A DNA stretch of 64,000 nt from an uncultured Paracoccaceae bacterium. Lineage in GTDB: Bacteria; Pseudomonadota; Alphaproteobacteria; Rhodobacterales; Rhodobacteraceae. The notes below the pieces were generated by a model. That model was not told the DNA's origin. It ran no database searches and saw nothing but the letters and a program-made list of their open reading frames with translations. The stretch spans positions 87,900-151,899 of the forward strand of contig CAJJAR010000021.1 in NCBI GenBank assembly GCA_905182105.1. Direction: 5' to 3'. Each line of letters begins with the position of its first letter. Position 1 is the stretch's first letter. Shown in pieces: positions 56,508-64,000 of this stretch. The position numbers were made by a program, and so were the translations under genes.

Positions 56508-57914
56508 CTATTCGCCATCACCTTTTTCAACATGTGCGACGCGCGCACCAGCTTTGGCAGAGGTAACAACGCCCAATGACTTAAGTTTACGGTGAAGCGC
56601 GCTGCGCTCCATCCCAACAAAGTTGGCCGTGCGACTAATGTTGCCACCAAAACGGTTAATCTGTGTCAATAGGTACTCGCGTTCGAACGCCTCACGAGCC
56701 TCACGAAGTGGCAAGGTCGCCAATGCACCCGATAGAACGACCCGGCCTTCCTCATTGCTGCTTTCTTCTTCATCCCGCAATTCACGGGCCTCAATTGGAC
56801 CACTGCCATCACTAAGGATCAGGACACGTTCGATAAGGTTTTTCAACTGACGCACATTGCCTAGCCAAACCATCGTTTGCATCAGGGCAGACGCATCGTC
56901 ACTCAACGCGCGCAAGGCTAGACCTTGGTTTGTGTTGCATTCCTTGATGAAATACTCGGCCAATAGCGGAATATCCTCACGGCGATCTTCAAGTGAAGGA
57001 ACCGAAATTGGTACGACGTTTAGACGGTGGAATAATTCTTGGCGGAACCGTTCAGCTTCGATCTCGACCTCAAGGTTACGGTTTGTGCTAGAGATCACAC
57101 GCAGATCAACGCGCACGTTCTCTGAACCGCCAACACGCAAGAATTGTTGGTCAACTAAAACGCGCAGGATTTTGGTCTGTGTGCCCAAAGGCATATCCGC
57201 AATTTCATCAAAATAGATGACGCCACCATTGGCTTGTTCCAGCAACCCTAGTTCGATTCCAAGATCTGCGCCCTCACGGCCAAACAACATCTCTTCCATT
57301 TGATCAGGGGTCACCCCCGTACAGTTTACAGTAACAAAAGGTGCACTTGCACGGTTAGAATTGGCATGGATGTAGCGTGCTGCCACTTCTTTGCCACTGC
57401 CGGCTGGTCCGCTTAGCATAACGCGACCATTTGATTTCGTCACTTTGTCCAACTGGCTAATCAACGTACGAAAGGAGGCTGAGGCACCAATCATTTCGGA
57501 TTGAACACCATCTTGGCGTTTCAGCGTTTGGTTCTCACGGCGTAGTCGGCTGGTTTCCATAGCGCGACGGATAACCACCAAGAGTTGGTCAATATTAAAT
57601 GGTTTTTCGATAAAATCGTAGGCACCCTGCTTAATCGCAGCCACCGCAATTTCAATATTGCCATGGCCTGAAATGATAACAACAGGCACATCTGGGTTTT
57701 CGCGCTTAACCGTTTTAAGAATATCAATTCCGTCCATACGGCTGTCTTTTAGCCATATATCAAGGATCATCAGCGCAGGAGGCTCAGCATCAATTGCCGC
57801 GATCGCATCATCAGAATTTCCAGCCAAGCGCGTTGTAAAACCTTCGTCTTTTAAAATTTCAGAGATCAACTCGCGGATGTCACGTTCGTCGTCTACAATC
57901 AGAATGTCGCTCAT
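56508..57914 (-). CDS. ntrX: Nitrogen-regulation response regulator NtrX
   Basis: The 468-residue regulator has a receiver domain (SDILIVDDERDIRELI, phospho-acceptor in LMILDIWLKDSRMDGID), an AAA+ domain with Walker A LSGPAGSGKEVAARYIHAN and Walker B GGVIYFDEIADMP, and a C-terminal Fis-type helix-turn-helix (NISRTANFVGMERSALHRKL). Between Walker A and B, where sigma-54 activators have GAFTGA, it reads EEMLFGREGADLGIEL, so that contact loop is absent. ATG at 57914 begins the conserved sequence; the upstream extension of the frame lies in ntrY. It is paired with the sensor NtrY. Confidence 0.94.
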   Translation of the reverse strand: MSDILIVDDERDIRELISEILKDEGFTTRLAGNSDDAIAAIDAEPPALMILDIWLKDSRMDGIDILKTVKRENPDVPVVIISGHGNIEIAVAAIKQGAYDFIEKPFNIDQLLVVIRRAMETSRLRRENQTLKRQDGVQSEMIGASASFRTLISQLDKVTKSNGRVMLSGPAGSGKEVAARYIHANSNRASAPFVTVNCTGVTPDQMEEMLFGREGADLGIELGLLEQANGGVIYFDEIADMPLGTQTKILRVLVDQQFLRVGGSENVRVDLRVISSTNRNLEVEIEAERFRQELFHRLNVVPISVPSLEDRREDIPLLAEYFIKECNTNQGLALRALSDDASALMQTMVWLGNVRQLKNLIERVLILSDGSGPIEARELRDEEESSNEEGRVVLSGALATLPLREAREAFEREYLLTQINRFGGNISRTANFVGMERSALHRKLKSLGVVTSAKAGARVAHVEKGDGE

Positions 57915-57927
57915 GGGTTTATATCTC

Positions 57928-60168
57928 TTATTTATTGATCGCTGCTGCGATGTCTGATGGGGCCAAAAGAAGTTTAATAACCGCCATAGCCCCGAAATGA
58001 TTTTGACCGTCAAAAACAGGTGCGTTTTGCAGCTGTAAAGTTCCACCGTGTTCTTCGATAATTTTTTTAACAATTGGCAAGCCAAGGCCCGTGCCTTCGC
58101 TACGTGTCGTCACATAGGGTTCAAACAAACGTGCACGGTCTTCAGGCAACCCAATACCATTATCTGCAATTGTGATGCAGGCATGGCCATCGACGTTGGC
58201 GACCTCGACAACAATCTGTGGCCGCAAATCGTCTGGTGCACCCTTTTTGACCAATGAATCGATTGCTTCGCCCGCGTTCTTGATCAAATTTGTCATCGCT
58301 TGAGAGATCATCGTATCGTCAAACTCAGCCATCAAAGCGGTTTCCGCACCTGTCAGTTTAATTTCAACATCCGGTTGACCAAGGCGCTGTAGAACAACTG
58401 CATCACTAACCAATTTAGCCAAATCATGCGTCTTACGATCAGGTTTTGGCATCCGTGCGAATTTTGAAAACTCATCAACAATGCGCCGTAAATCGCCAGT
58501 CTGACGAATGATCACACCTGTCATCTGCTCTAGATCGTCGCTTTCGTCGCCAAGTTTGGATGTAAACTTACGTCTAATCCGTTCAGCACTCAGTTGAATG
58601 GGTGTTAGCGGGTTCTTGATCTCATGCGCAATCCGGCGCGCCACATCACCCCACGCCGCCATTCTCTGGGCACTAACCAAATCAGTCACGTCATCAAAGG
58701 CCACAACAAAACCTTCAAGATTGCCTGATTCATTACGACGTGTCGCCATGCGCACCAACAAGTTCTCTAACTGCCCATTGCGGCTAACCTTAATTTCACT
58801 TTGTGAAGCTTCTCCAGGACCACTGCGCAAAACTTCAAACAAAGGTCCAAATTCAGGTACAGCCACAGCCAATGGCACCATTTGCTGGTCTTCATGCCAA
58901 TCTAACAATCTGGCAGCAGATTTATTTACAAAAGCCACACGACCATCAGGATCCAAACCGACAACGCCAGACGTTACAGAGCTTAGAACTGAGTCAAACA
59001 TCCGTCGACGGCGTTCAATTTGGCCTGTGTTGTCCAACAAGGTTTCCCGCTGGCCCTTAAGCTGGCGGGTCATTTGGTTGAAATACCGGCCCAGCATCGC
59101 AATCTCGTCATCGCCATCTTCTTCTCGGACCTGAACATCCAGATCCCCTGCCCCAACTCGCTGCGCGGCTCCTGTCAGACGTCCAACAGGACCAGACAGA
59201 CGTTCAGCAAAGCCAAGTCCTAGCCAAACGGCACCAAGGATCAAAATGACAGCAAACGCCAAATAAAGAAGACCAAATTCAAACAACCGTTTGCCACGGT
59301 CACTTTCAAGTTGCTGATATAACCGGACGGTTTTTTGTGTCTCATCCAATAGAGATAGAATTTCGCCATCTACGTCACGCGTTACGTATAAATATCTATC
59401 TGGTGAGCTTTTTAGTGGAACCAAAACCCTAAATTCATTGATGAACCAGTCCTGAATAATCGCCAAACCTGTCTCACGCGCAACTGCCATCTGTCGCGCG
59501 TCAGGTGGCTCAAAATCAAACAAATAGGAACGATCACCACGTGCCCGAATAGACGCGGTTCCATCAACCAAATATGCCTCGCGCAGCCCACGTTGGATTT
59601 TACGTTGCTCAATTCCTAGCAACTCGCTGTCGCTTAACTCAACACGCTCGACCCGAACGATATCCATGCGGGCGGCCAGAGCACGAGCATCCTCGATCAA
59701 ACCTTCACGTTGTTCTTGCTCATAAGCTTCTGCCGAAGCGAGTGAGAACCCCACAACATTACGAACACGTTCAGAAAACCAGCCCTCCAGCGCAATGTTG
59801 ATTGTCAACATTGCAAACACCGCCACAATTACCGTTGGGAATAACGCAAGGGCTGCAAAAACTGCAGTGAGCCGCAGGTGAAGCCGTGACCCTGCAGATT
59901 GAGCACGACGCGCTGCAATAATGCGAGCCACCTGGGCCAAAACCAGCGCAGTAATTATAAGTATATAGACAACGTCAGCGAGTAAAATGAGCCTCAGGGA
60001 AAGATCACTCGCCCCCTGATCCAGTGGCCCTAAGATCAGGAACGTTGCCAGAGCCAAAAATGGCCCCAAAACAACCAATCCAGTTGTCGCGTAACCACGG
60101 GCGCGACGTTGCCTGCGCAACTTACGCAGTGTGTCTGCCCAAGGAGTTTGTCGCGTTGGGATTGCCAC
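57928..60168 (-). CDS. ntrY: Nitrogen-regulation sensor histidine kinase NtrY
   Basis: The 746-residue kinase has N-terminal membrane helices (about residues 25-130), a periplasmic or extracellular sensing region, another helix near 300, a HAMP domain (GLGFAERLSGPVGRLTGAAQ), and a PAS domain around VTSGVVGLDPDGRVAFVNKS. The phospho-acceptor block [18 protein letters not shown] (about 510) and an ATPase domain ending TRSEGTGLGLPIVKKIIEE complete it. It phosphorylates NtrX. It lies between ntrC and ntrX, the classical arrangement. Confidence 0.95.
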   Translation of the reverse strand: MAIPTRQTPWADTLRKLRRQRRARGYATTGLVVLGPFLALATFLILGPLDQGASDLSLRLILLADVVYILIITALVLAQVARIIAARRAQSAGSRLHLRLTAVFAALALFPTVIVAVFAMLTINIALEGWFSERVRNVVGFSLASAEAYEQEQREGLIEDARALAARMDIVRVERVELSDSELLGIEQRKIQRGLREAYLVDGTASIRARGDRSYLFDFEPPDARQMAVARETGLAIIQDWFINEFRVLVPLKSSPDRYLYVTRDVDGEILSLLDETQKTVRLYQQLESDRGKRLFEFGLLYLAFAVILILGAVWLGLGFAERLSGPVGRLTGAAQRVGAGDLDVQVREEDGDDEIAMLGRYFNQMTRQLKGQRETLLDNTGQIERRRRMFDSVLSSVTSGVVGLDPDGRVAFVNKSAARLLDWHEDQQMVPLAVAVPEFGPLFEVLRSGPGEASQSEIKVSRNGQLENLLVRMATRRNESGNLEGFVVAFDDVTDLVSAQRMAAWGDVARRIAHEIKNPLTPIQLSAERIRRKFTSKLGDESDDLEQMTGVIIRQTGDLRRIVDEFSKFARMPKPDRKTHDLAKLVSDAVVLQRLGQPDVEIKLTGAETALMAEFDDTMISQAMTNLIKNAGEAIDSLVKKGAPDDLRPQIVVEVANVDGHACITIADNGIGLPEDRARLFEPYVTTRSEGTGLGLPIVKKIIEEHGGTLQLQNAPVFDGQNHFGAMAVIKLLLAPSDIAAAINK

Positions 60169-60268
60169 GTGACCCTGCCTAGTTAATGCGGTAAATCAGG
60201 CACCCACCGCTACATCTCGTGGTTGATAACATGGGTGCGCTAAGAATGCCACAGTTTCTGTGGCTATT

Positions 60269-61639
60269 TTACATCAATTTTCGACGCCTCGTGACCTCAA
60301 TTTTGAGCTCTGTAATCTTCTTGCGCAGCGTGTTTCGATTGATCCCTAAAAGATCAGCGCATTTGGCCTGATTGCCGTGTGTTGCGTCCAATGCGATCTC
60401 GATTAATGGCACCTCAATCTCGCGCAGAATACGGCCATATAAACCATCCGGGGGCAACATATCCCCATGTAGATCGAAATATCGCTGAAGATGACGCCCA
60501 ACGGATGCACCTAACTTTTCAGTGTCCGTTGCGCCTCCGCGCAATGGGGCAAGATCCGGTTGATGACCCAACACTTGCTGCACTTCTGCCGCCGTAATTT
60601 CAGGGCTTCGGCTAGTAAGCCCCAATCGTTTCACGGCATTTTCAAGTTGGCGCACATTACCCGGCCAGCTGTAGGTGCGGAAAATTTCAGCCGCAGTCTC
60701 CGATAGGCTACGAATGACGCTGCCTGCTTGTTCGATCCGGCCAAGGAAATGTTCCGCAAGCAATGGAATATCGTCGACCCGTTCGCGCAGTGATGGCATG
60801 TTCAAAGTTGCGCCACTTAGGCGATAGTACAGATCTTTACGCACAGTGCCATTTTCCATCGCACCTGTTAAATCGGACTGACTTGTCGCTAAAAACCGCG
60901 GCACATACTCACCTGGTGTGTCCATCATCCGCACGATACGCGCTTGTATCTCATCAGATATGTCTGCGATTTCGTCAATCAAAAGCGTACCGCCCTTAAC
61001 CCGCGCCAAAACACGCGCCGGTCCCTCGATATCTTGCAATTCCGCCGACGTCACTGTCACGAAGGGCAAAGTGCGCCGATCTGAAAAGTCGTGGATCGCG
61101 CGCCCAATCAATGACTTTCCAGCACCACTTTCACCCCAAATCAGCACAGGTAAATCCGTGTTCATTACGCGGGCAACGACGCGGTAAAGCGATTGCATAA
61201 CATCGGTTCGCCCAACCAATGGCAATTCTTCAGGTCGTTCTTGAGAGACTTCTGCAGGCGCACTGCGGTGTTGCCGACGCGACTCCAACGCCCGCGCTGT
61301 CCGCTTCATTAGATCAGGCAGGTCAAACGGTTTGGGCAAATAGTCGTAGGCTTCCGCCTCAGCCGCTTTTATCGCAGTCATGATGGTGTTCTGTGCCGAA
61401 ATAACAATCACAGGCAAACCGGGACGGTCCTCCGCAATCTTTGGCAACATTTCAAGTCCATTTCCATCTGGCATAACTACATCAGTTATAACAACGTCGC
61501 CTTTACCTTCAGCCACCCAACGCATCAGCGTCGTTAGGCTGGAGGTTGCATGTACCTTACACCCTGCTCGTGTCAGCGCTTGGGTCAAAACCGTGCGAAT
61601 GGTGCGATCATCGTCTGCGACCAATACTGTGCCGTCCAT
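60269..61639 (-). CDS. ntrC: Nitrogen-regulation response regulator NtrC
   Basis: The 456-residue regulator has a receiver ([16 protein letters not shown], acceptor in [17 protein letters not shown]), an AAA+ domain with Walker [20 protein letters not shown] and Walker [14 protein letters not shown], and a C-terminal Fis-like helix-turn-helix ([20 protein letters not shown]). The segment that normally contains GAFTGA is deleted ([20 protein letters not shown]). R. capsulatus NtrC is known to lack this motif and to activate sigma-70 promoters; the same is likely here. ntrB lies immediately upstream. Confidence 0.95.
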   Translation of the reverse strand: MDGTVLVADDDRTIRTVLTQALTRAGCKVHATSSLTTLMRWVAEGKGDVVITDVVMPDGNGLEMLPKIAEDRPGLPVIVISAQNTIMTAIKAAEAEAYDYLPKPFDLPDLMKRTARALESRRQHRSAPAEVSQERPEELPLVGRTDVMQSLYRVVARVMNTDLPVLIWGESGAGKSLIGRAIHDFSDRRTLPFVTVTSAELQDIEGPARVLARVKGGTLLIDEIADISDEIQARIVRMMDTPGEYVPRFLATSQSDLTGAMENGTVRKDLYYRLSGATLNMPSLRERVDDIPLLAEHFLGRIEQAGSVIRSLSETAAEIFRTYSWPGNVRQLENAVKRLGLTSRSPEITAAEVQQVLGHQPDLAPLRGGATDTEKLGASVGRHLQRYFDLHGDMLPPDGLYGRILREIEVPLIEIALDATHGNQAKCADLLGINRNTLRKKITELKIEVTRRRKLM

Positions 61640-61642
61640 GAC

Positions 61643-62725
61643 TTAATCCTTCTTTGTTTTGTTAAATGTCTGTTCTTTGCAGCGCGGTAGTGAAATACGG
61701 AAAATCGTGCGCCCGGGTACAGAAGAGACCGAAATCCATCCGCCGTGGTCTGAGATGATTTTGCTGACCAAGGCGAGACCAAGGCCCGTTCCATTTTCTT
61801 TGCCCGAAACAAACGGATCGAAAATATCATCCTTGATCCCCTCAGGAAGCCCCGGACCATCATCGATAATCTCAATTTGTAAAGGCAAAGAGTGGCCCGA
61901 ACCATCAGCGCGTCGCAAACGGAAAGAATGTTCAAAATAGCTGTGCAAACGGATTGTACCGCCTCGTTCGCCTGCAGCTTCGGACGCATTTTTAAGAAGG
62001 TTCTGAATGACCTGTAGCAATTGGTCTGGATCACCCAATGCAGCTGGCAATGAGGGATCATAATCTTCAATGATCTTCATATTTGCACCGAACCCCAGCA
62101 AAGCAGAGCGACGCGCACGGTCTAGAACATCATGGATGTTGACTGACTGCATTTCGGTGACGCTAAGGTTTCCAAACTGCTCAACCTGCTCAAGTAGCTT
62201 AACAATTCGACGGCTTTCTTCAACAATTAGATCAGTCAGTTCAAGGTCTTCTGGCGCAAGGTTCATGCTAAGCAATTGTGCAGCCCCTGTAATACCGGCC
62301 AACGGATTCTTGATCTCATGGGCCAACATTTCAGCCATGCCTATCGCTGATTTCGCTGCCGACTTTACTGTATCATTCTGCGTCATTCGCCCCGCCAACT
62401 CACGCGGCGAAATCATGAGGATCATCTGACCCTCAGAACCAATCAGCGGTGCGATCTGTAAGGCACATTGCAAAGGTGCACGTTGACCACTGCCAACATC
62501 CACGTCGTTTACAAAAAGCGGTGTCCCGTTTTCACGGGCATGCGCAAAAGCTTCTTCAAGGGGTGCATCAATTGCAATCTGATCCCATAACGGTACCCCA
62601 CACACATTCTTGGCGGAAACATTTAAGAAACCTTCGGCGGCAGAATTGATATCAAGGATTTTATCATCAAGCCCGATAAGAACCCCAGGTACAGGCAAAG
62701 ATGCCCAGATATTTGGATCACTCAT
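61643..62725 (-). CDS. ntrB: Nitrogen-regulation sensor histidine kinase NtrB
   Basis: The 360-residue soluble kinase has an N-terminal PAS domain ([20 protein letters not shown]), the phospho-acceptor motif [20 protein letters not shown] (about residue 135) and the ATPase boxes [27 protein letters not shown] and [15 protein letters not shown]. In known systems it is controlled by the PII protein and phosphorylates NtrC under nitrogen limitation. Its start overlaps the dusB stop by four bases. Confidence 0.95.
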   Translation of the reverse strand: MSDPNIWASLPVPGVLIGLDDKILDINSAAEGFLNVSAKNVCGVPLWDQIAIDAPLEEAFAHARENGTPLFVNDVDVGSGQRAPLQCALQIAPLIGSEGQMILMISPRELAGRMTQNDTVKSAAKSAIGMAEMLAHEIKNPLAGITGAAQLLSMNLAPEDLELTDLIVEESRRIVKLLEQVEQFGNLSVTEMQSVNIHDVLDRARRSALLGFGANMKIIEDYDPSLPAALGDPDQLLQVIQNLLKNASEAAGERGGTIRLHSYFEHSFRLRRADGSGHSLPLQIEIIDDGPGLPEGIKDDIFDPFVSGKENGTGLGLALVSKIISDHGGWISVSSVPGRTIFRISLPRCKEQTFNKTKKD

Positions 62726-63687
62726 GCTGCGCCCTCTTTCATCGCTTCGGGGATCATCTTCATGACCTCACGTGCATCTTTTTCCATTAGAATTTTGCGT
62801 CGTAATTCAGCTGGCGTTCCAGCTGTATCCATGAACCAACCAAGGTGCTTGCGCGCCATACGCAGCCCCATCTTTTCGCCGTAAAAATCGATCATCGCCA
62901 AATAGTGACCAATCACCATATCCGCCAAAGCCTGCCCTGTTGGGATCAAGGGTGCCGGGGTGCCAAATAGAGCATGAGCAACTTCCGCAAGTAGCCAAGG
63001 GCGTCCTTGTGCACCACGCCCAATCATAATGCCGTCCGCGCCTGAGTGCTCAAGCGCCATACGCGCCGTGGCAATGTCGACGATATCGCCGTTCGCAATG
63101 ACTGGGATCGAAACTGCTTCTTTGACCGCACGAATAGCTTTCCAATCCGCGCTGCCTTTGTAGAACTGGCACCGTGTGCGTCCGTGGATCACAACACGCT
63201 GTATGCCCGCAGCCTCGGCGCGGCGAGCGATGTCAGGTGCGTTTAGCAGGTCATTATCCCATCCAAGGCGGGTTTTAAGGGTCACAGGGACGTCTACGGC
63301 TGCGACCACAGACTCAATCAAGCTAAGCGCATGATCGGGTATCTTCATCAATGCAGAACCAGAATAGCCGCTGACCACCTTTTTTGCAGGACAACCCATG
63401 TTGATGTCGATCACCTTGGCACCCTGCGCCTCAACCATCTTGGCCGCTTCTGCTAATGGTTCGGGCTCACGGCCTGCCAATTGAACTGCTGTGCCCACGT
63501 GCCCTAGCCCCAGCTCTGCTTTCTCGCGGCTGCCCATCGTCTGGTTCAGCATATCGTGGCTGGCAATCATTTCAGACACGACCATGCCCGCCCCAAAGGA
63601 CGAAACCAAATTACGAAATGGCAGGTCTGTGATTCCCGCCAGAGGGGCCAACATCACAGGTGGGTTTAGGGTCATTAGATTGGTCAA
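62722..63687 (-). CDS. dusB: tRNA-dihydrouridine synthase DusB (NifR3)
   Basis: The 321-residue flavoenzyme has [20 protein letters not shown], the catalytic Cys in [20 protein letters not shown] (about residue 102), [31 protein letters not shown] and [16 protein letters not shown]. It reduces uridines in tRNA. As nifR3 it is the first gene of the nifR3-ntrB-ntrC operon in Rhodobacter, and here it likewise leads the ntr genes. Its promoter must lie in the 179 bases shared with divergent ispD. Confidence 0.95.
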   Translation of the reverse strand: MTNLMTLNPPVMLAPLAGITDLPFRNLVSSFGAGMVVSEMIASHDMLNQTMGSREKAELGLGHVGTAVQLAGREPEPLAEAAKMVEAQGAKVIDINMGCPAKKVVSGYSGSALMKIPDHALSLIESVVAAVDVPVTLKTRLGWDNDLLNAPDIARRAEAAGIQRVVIHGRTRCQFYKGSADWKAIRAVKEAVSIPVIANGDIVDIATARMALEHSGADGIMIGRGAQGRPWLLAEVAHALFGTPAPLIPTGQALADMVIGHYLAMIDFYGEKMGLRMARKHLGWFMDTAGTPAELRRKILMEKDAREVMKMIPEAMKEGAA

Positions 63688-63866
63688 GACGTGGAATCCT
63701 GTAGTATTTGATATGATTTAAAGGTTTTGTTTGGCTCACTCAATCCGTGCACCACAATCAGACGCTCAATAAACGACCTAACGCACAGAAAATAGGCATA
63801 TATGCCAATATTTGCCACCAAGACCACAACTGCGTAAAGAAAGCGCATGATGAAAAGAACCAAAAT

Positions 63867-64000
63867 ATGAGCAACGCAGCCTTAATCGTTGCAGCTGGAC
63901 GTGGAACACGTGCGGGTGGTGAGGTGCCTAAGCAGTGGCGTAAAATCGCGGGACAGTCCGTGATTACCCATACTCTGCAAGCTTTTTCTAGGCACCCTAC
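63867..64000 (+). CDS. ispD: 2-C-methyl-D-erythritol 4-phosphate cytidylyltransferase, N-terminal part (3' end outside window)
   Basis: The last 134 bases encode the start of a nucleotidyltransferase. [20 protein letters not shown] is the IspD CTP-binding loop, followed by [17 protein letters not shown]. The enzyme makes CDP-methylerythritol in the non-mevalonate isoprenoid pathway. In this group the gene is often a fused ispDF, which cannot be judged because the window ends. It is divergent from dusB, as in related genomes. Confidence 0.92.
   Translation, partial: MSNAALIVAAGRGTRAGGEVPKQWRKIAGQSVITHTLQAFSRHP

Overview
The window looks like a chromosomal segment of an alphaproteobacterium of the Rhodobacteraceae (marine roseobacter group). 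The evidence is gene content and order: lptD-surA-pdxA-rsmA, prfA-prmC, DUF177-rpmF-plsX-fabH-ihfA-MerR-tRNA-Pro, SPOR-nagZ-scpA-scpB, and dusB-ntrB-ntrC-ntrY-ntrX-trkA-trkH-hfq-hflX beside a divergent ispD. Base composition is moderate for the group. I see no insertion sequence, phage, CRISPR array or rRNA operon. Most of the window is core housekeeping DNA. The species cannot be fixed from the sequence alone.

Layout. 1-3716 (+): C-terminus of lptD, then surA, pdxA and rsmA, translationally coupled. 3771-6491 (-): prfA, prmC and a DUF4167 protein. 6554-10317: a decayed secreted protein, a DUF1499 protein, two overlapping ureohydrolases and an M20 amidohydrolase, the last three forming a probable guanidino/amide catabolic operon. 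10380-14111 (+): mazG, a nucleoside hydrolase, a GNAT and selO. 14108-25361: two EamA exporters, an RGG-tailed DEAD-box helicase, a Fur/Mur regulator, eno, an FAD oxidase, a cupin, anmK, tyrS and an ABC-F ATPase. 25444-26693 (-): a decayed OlsB-like acyltransferase and BamE. 26782-32704 (+): DUF177, rpmF, plsX, fabH, ihfA, MerR, tRNA-Pro(GGG) and dCTP deaminase. 32755-39438 (-): a decayed tiny gene, scpB, scpA, nagZ, a SPOR protein, argS and dgt. 39535-44037: an ErpA-like Fe-S carrier, a lineage-specific two-gene unit (a 70-aa repeat peptide plus a 327-aa unknown protein), xthA, an FAD monooxygenase and dksA. 44210-49485 (+): a MoxR/VWA pair whose intervening genes (GNAT, DUF2927) are broken, then another broken gene. 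49527-53363: a small unknown protein, a P450, an M48 protease, hflX and hfq. 53489-63687 (-): trkH, trkA, ntrX, ntrY, ntrC, ntrB and dusB. 63867 to the end (+): start of ispD.

Two things stand out. First, six genes are visibly decayed by in-frame TAA/TAG codons and/or frameshifts, with no mobile element nearby. They are all accessory or envelope-type genes, while every essential gene is intact, which suggests ongoing relaxed selection. Second, the 40953-41165 / 39931-40914 unit encodes a peptide with an internal duplication and four evenly placed Phe-Met motifs next to an uncharacterised protein. It is the best candidate here for an undescribed system, although no function can be read from the sequence.

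All family names come from reading the translations and from memory. No database search was run.
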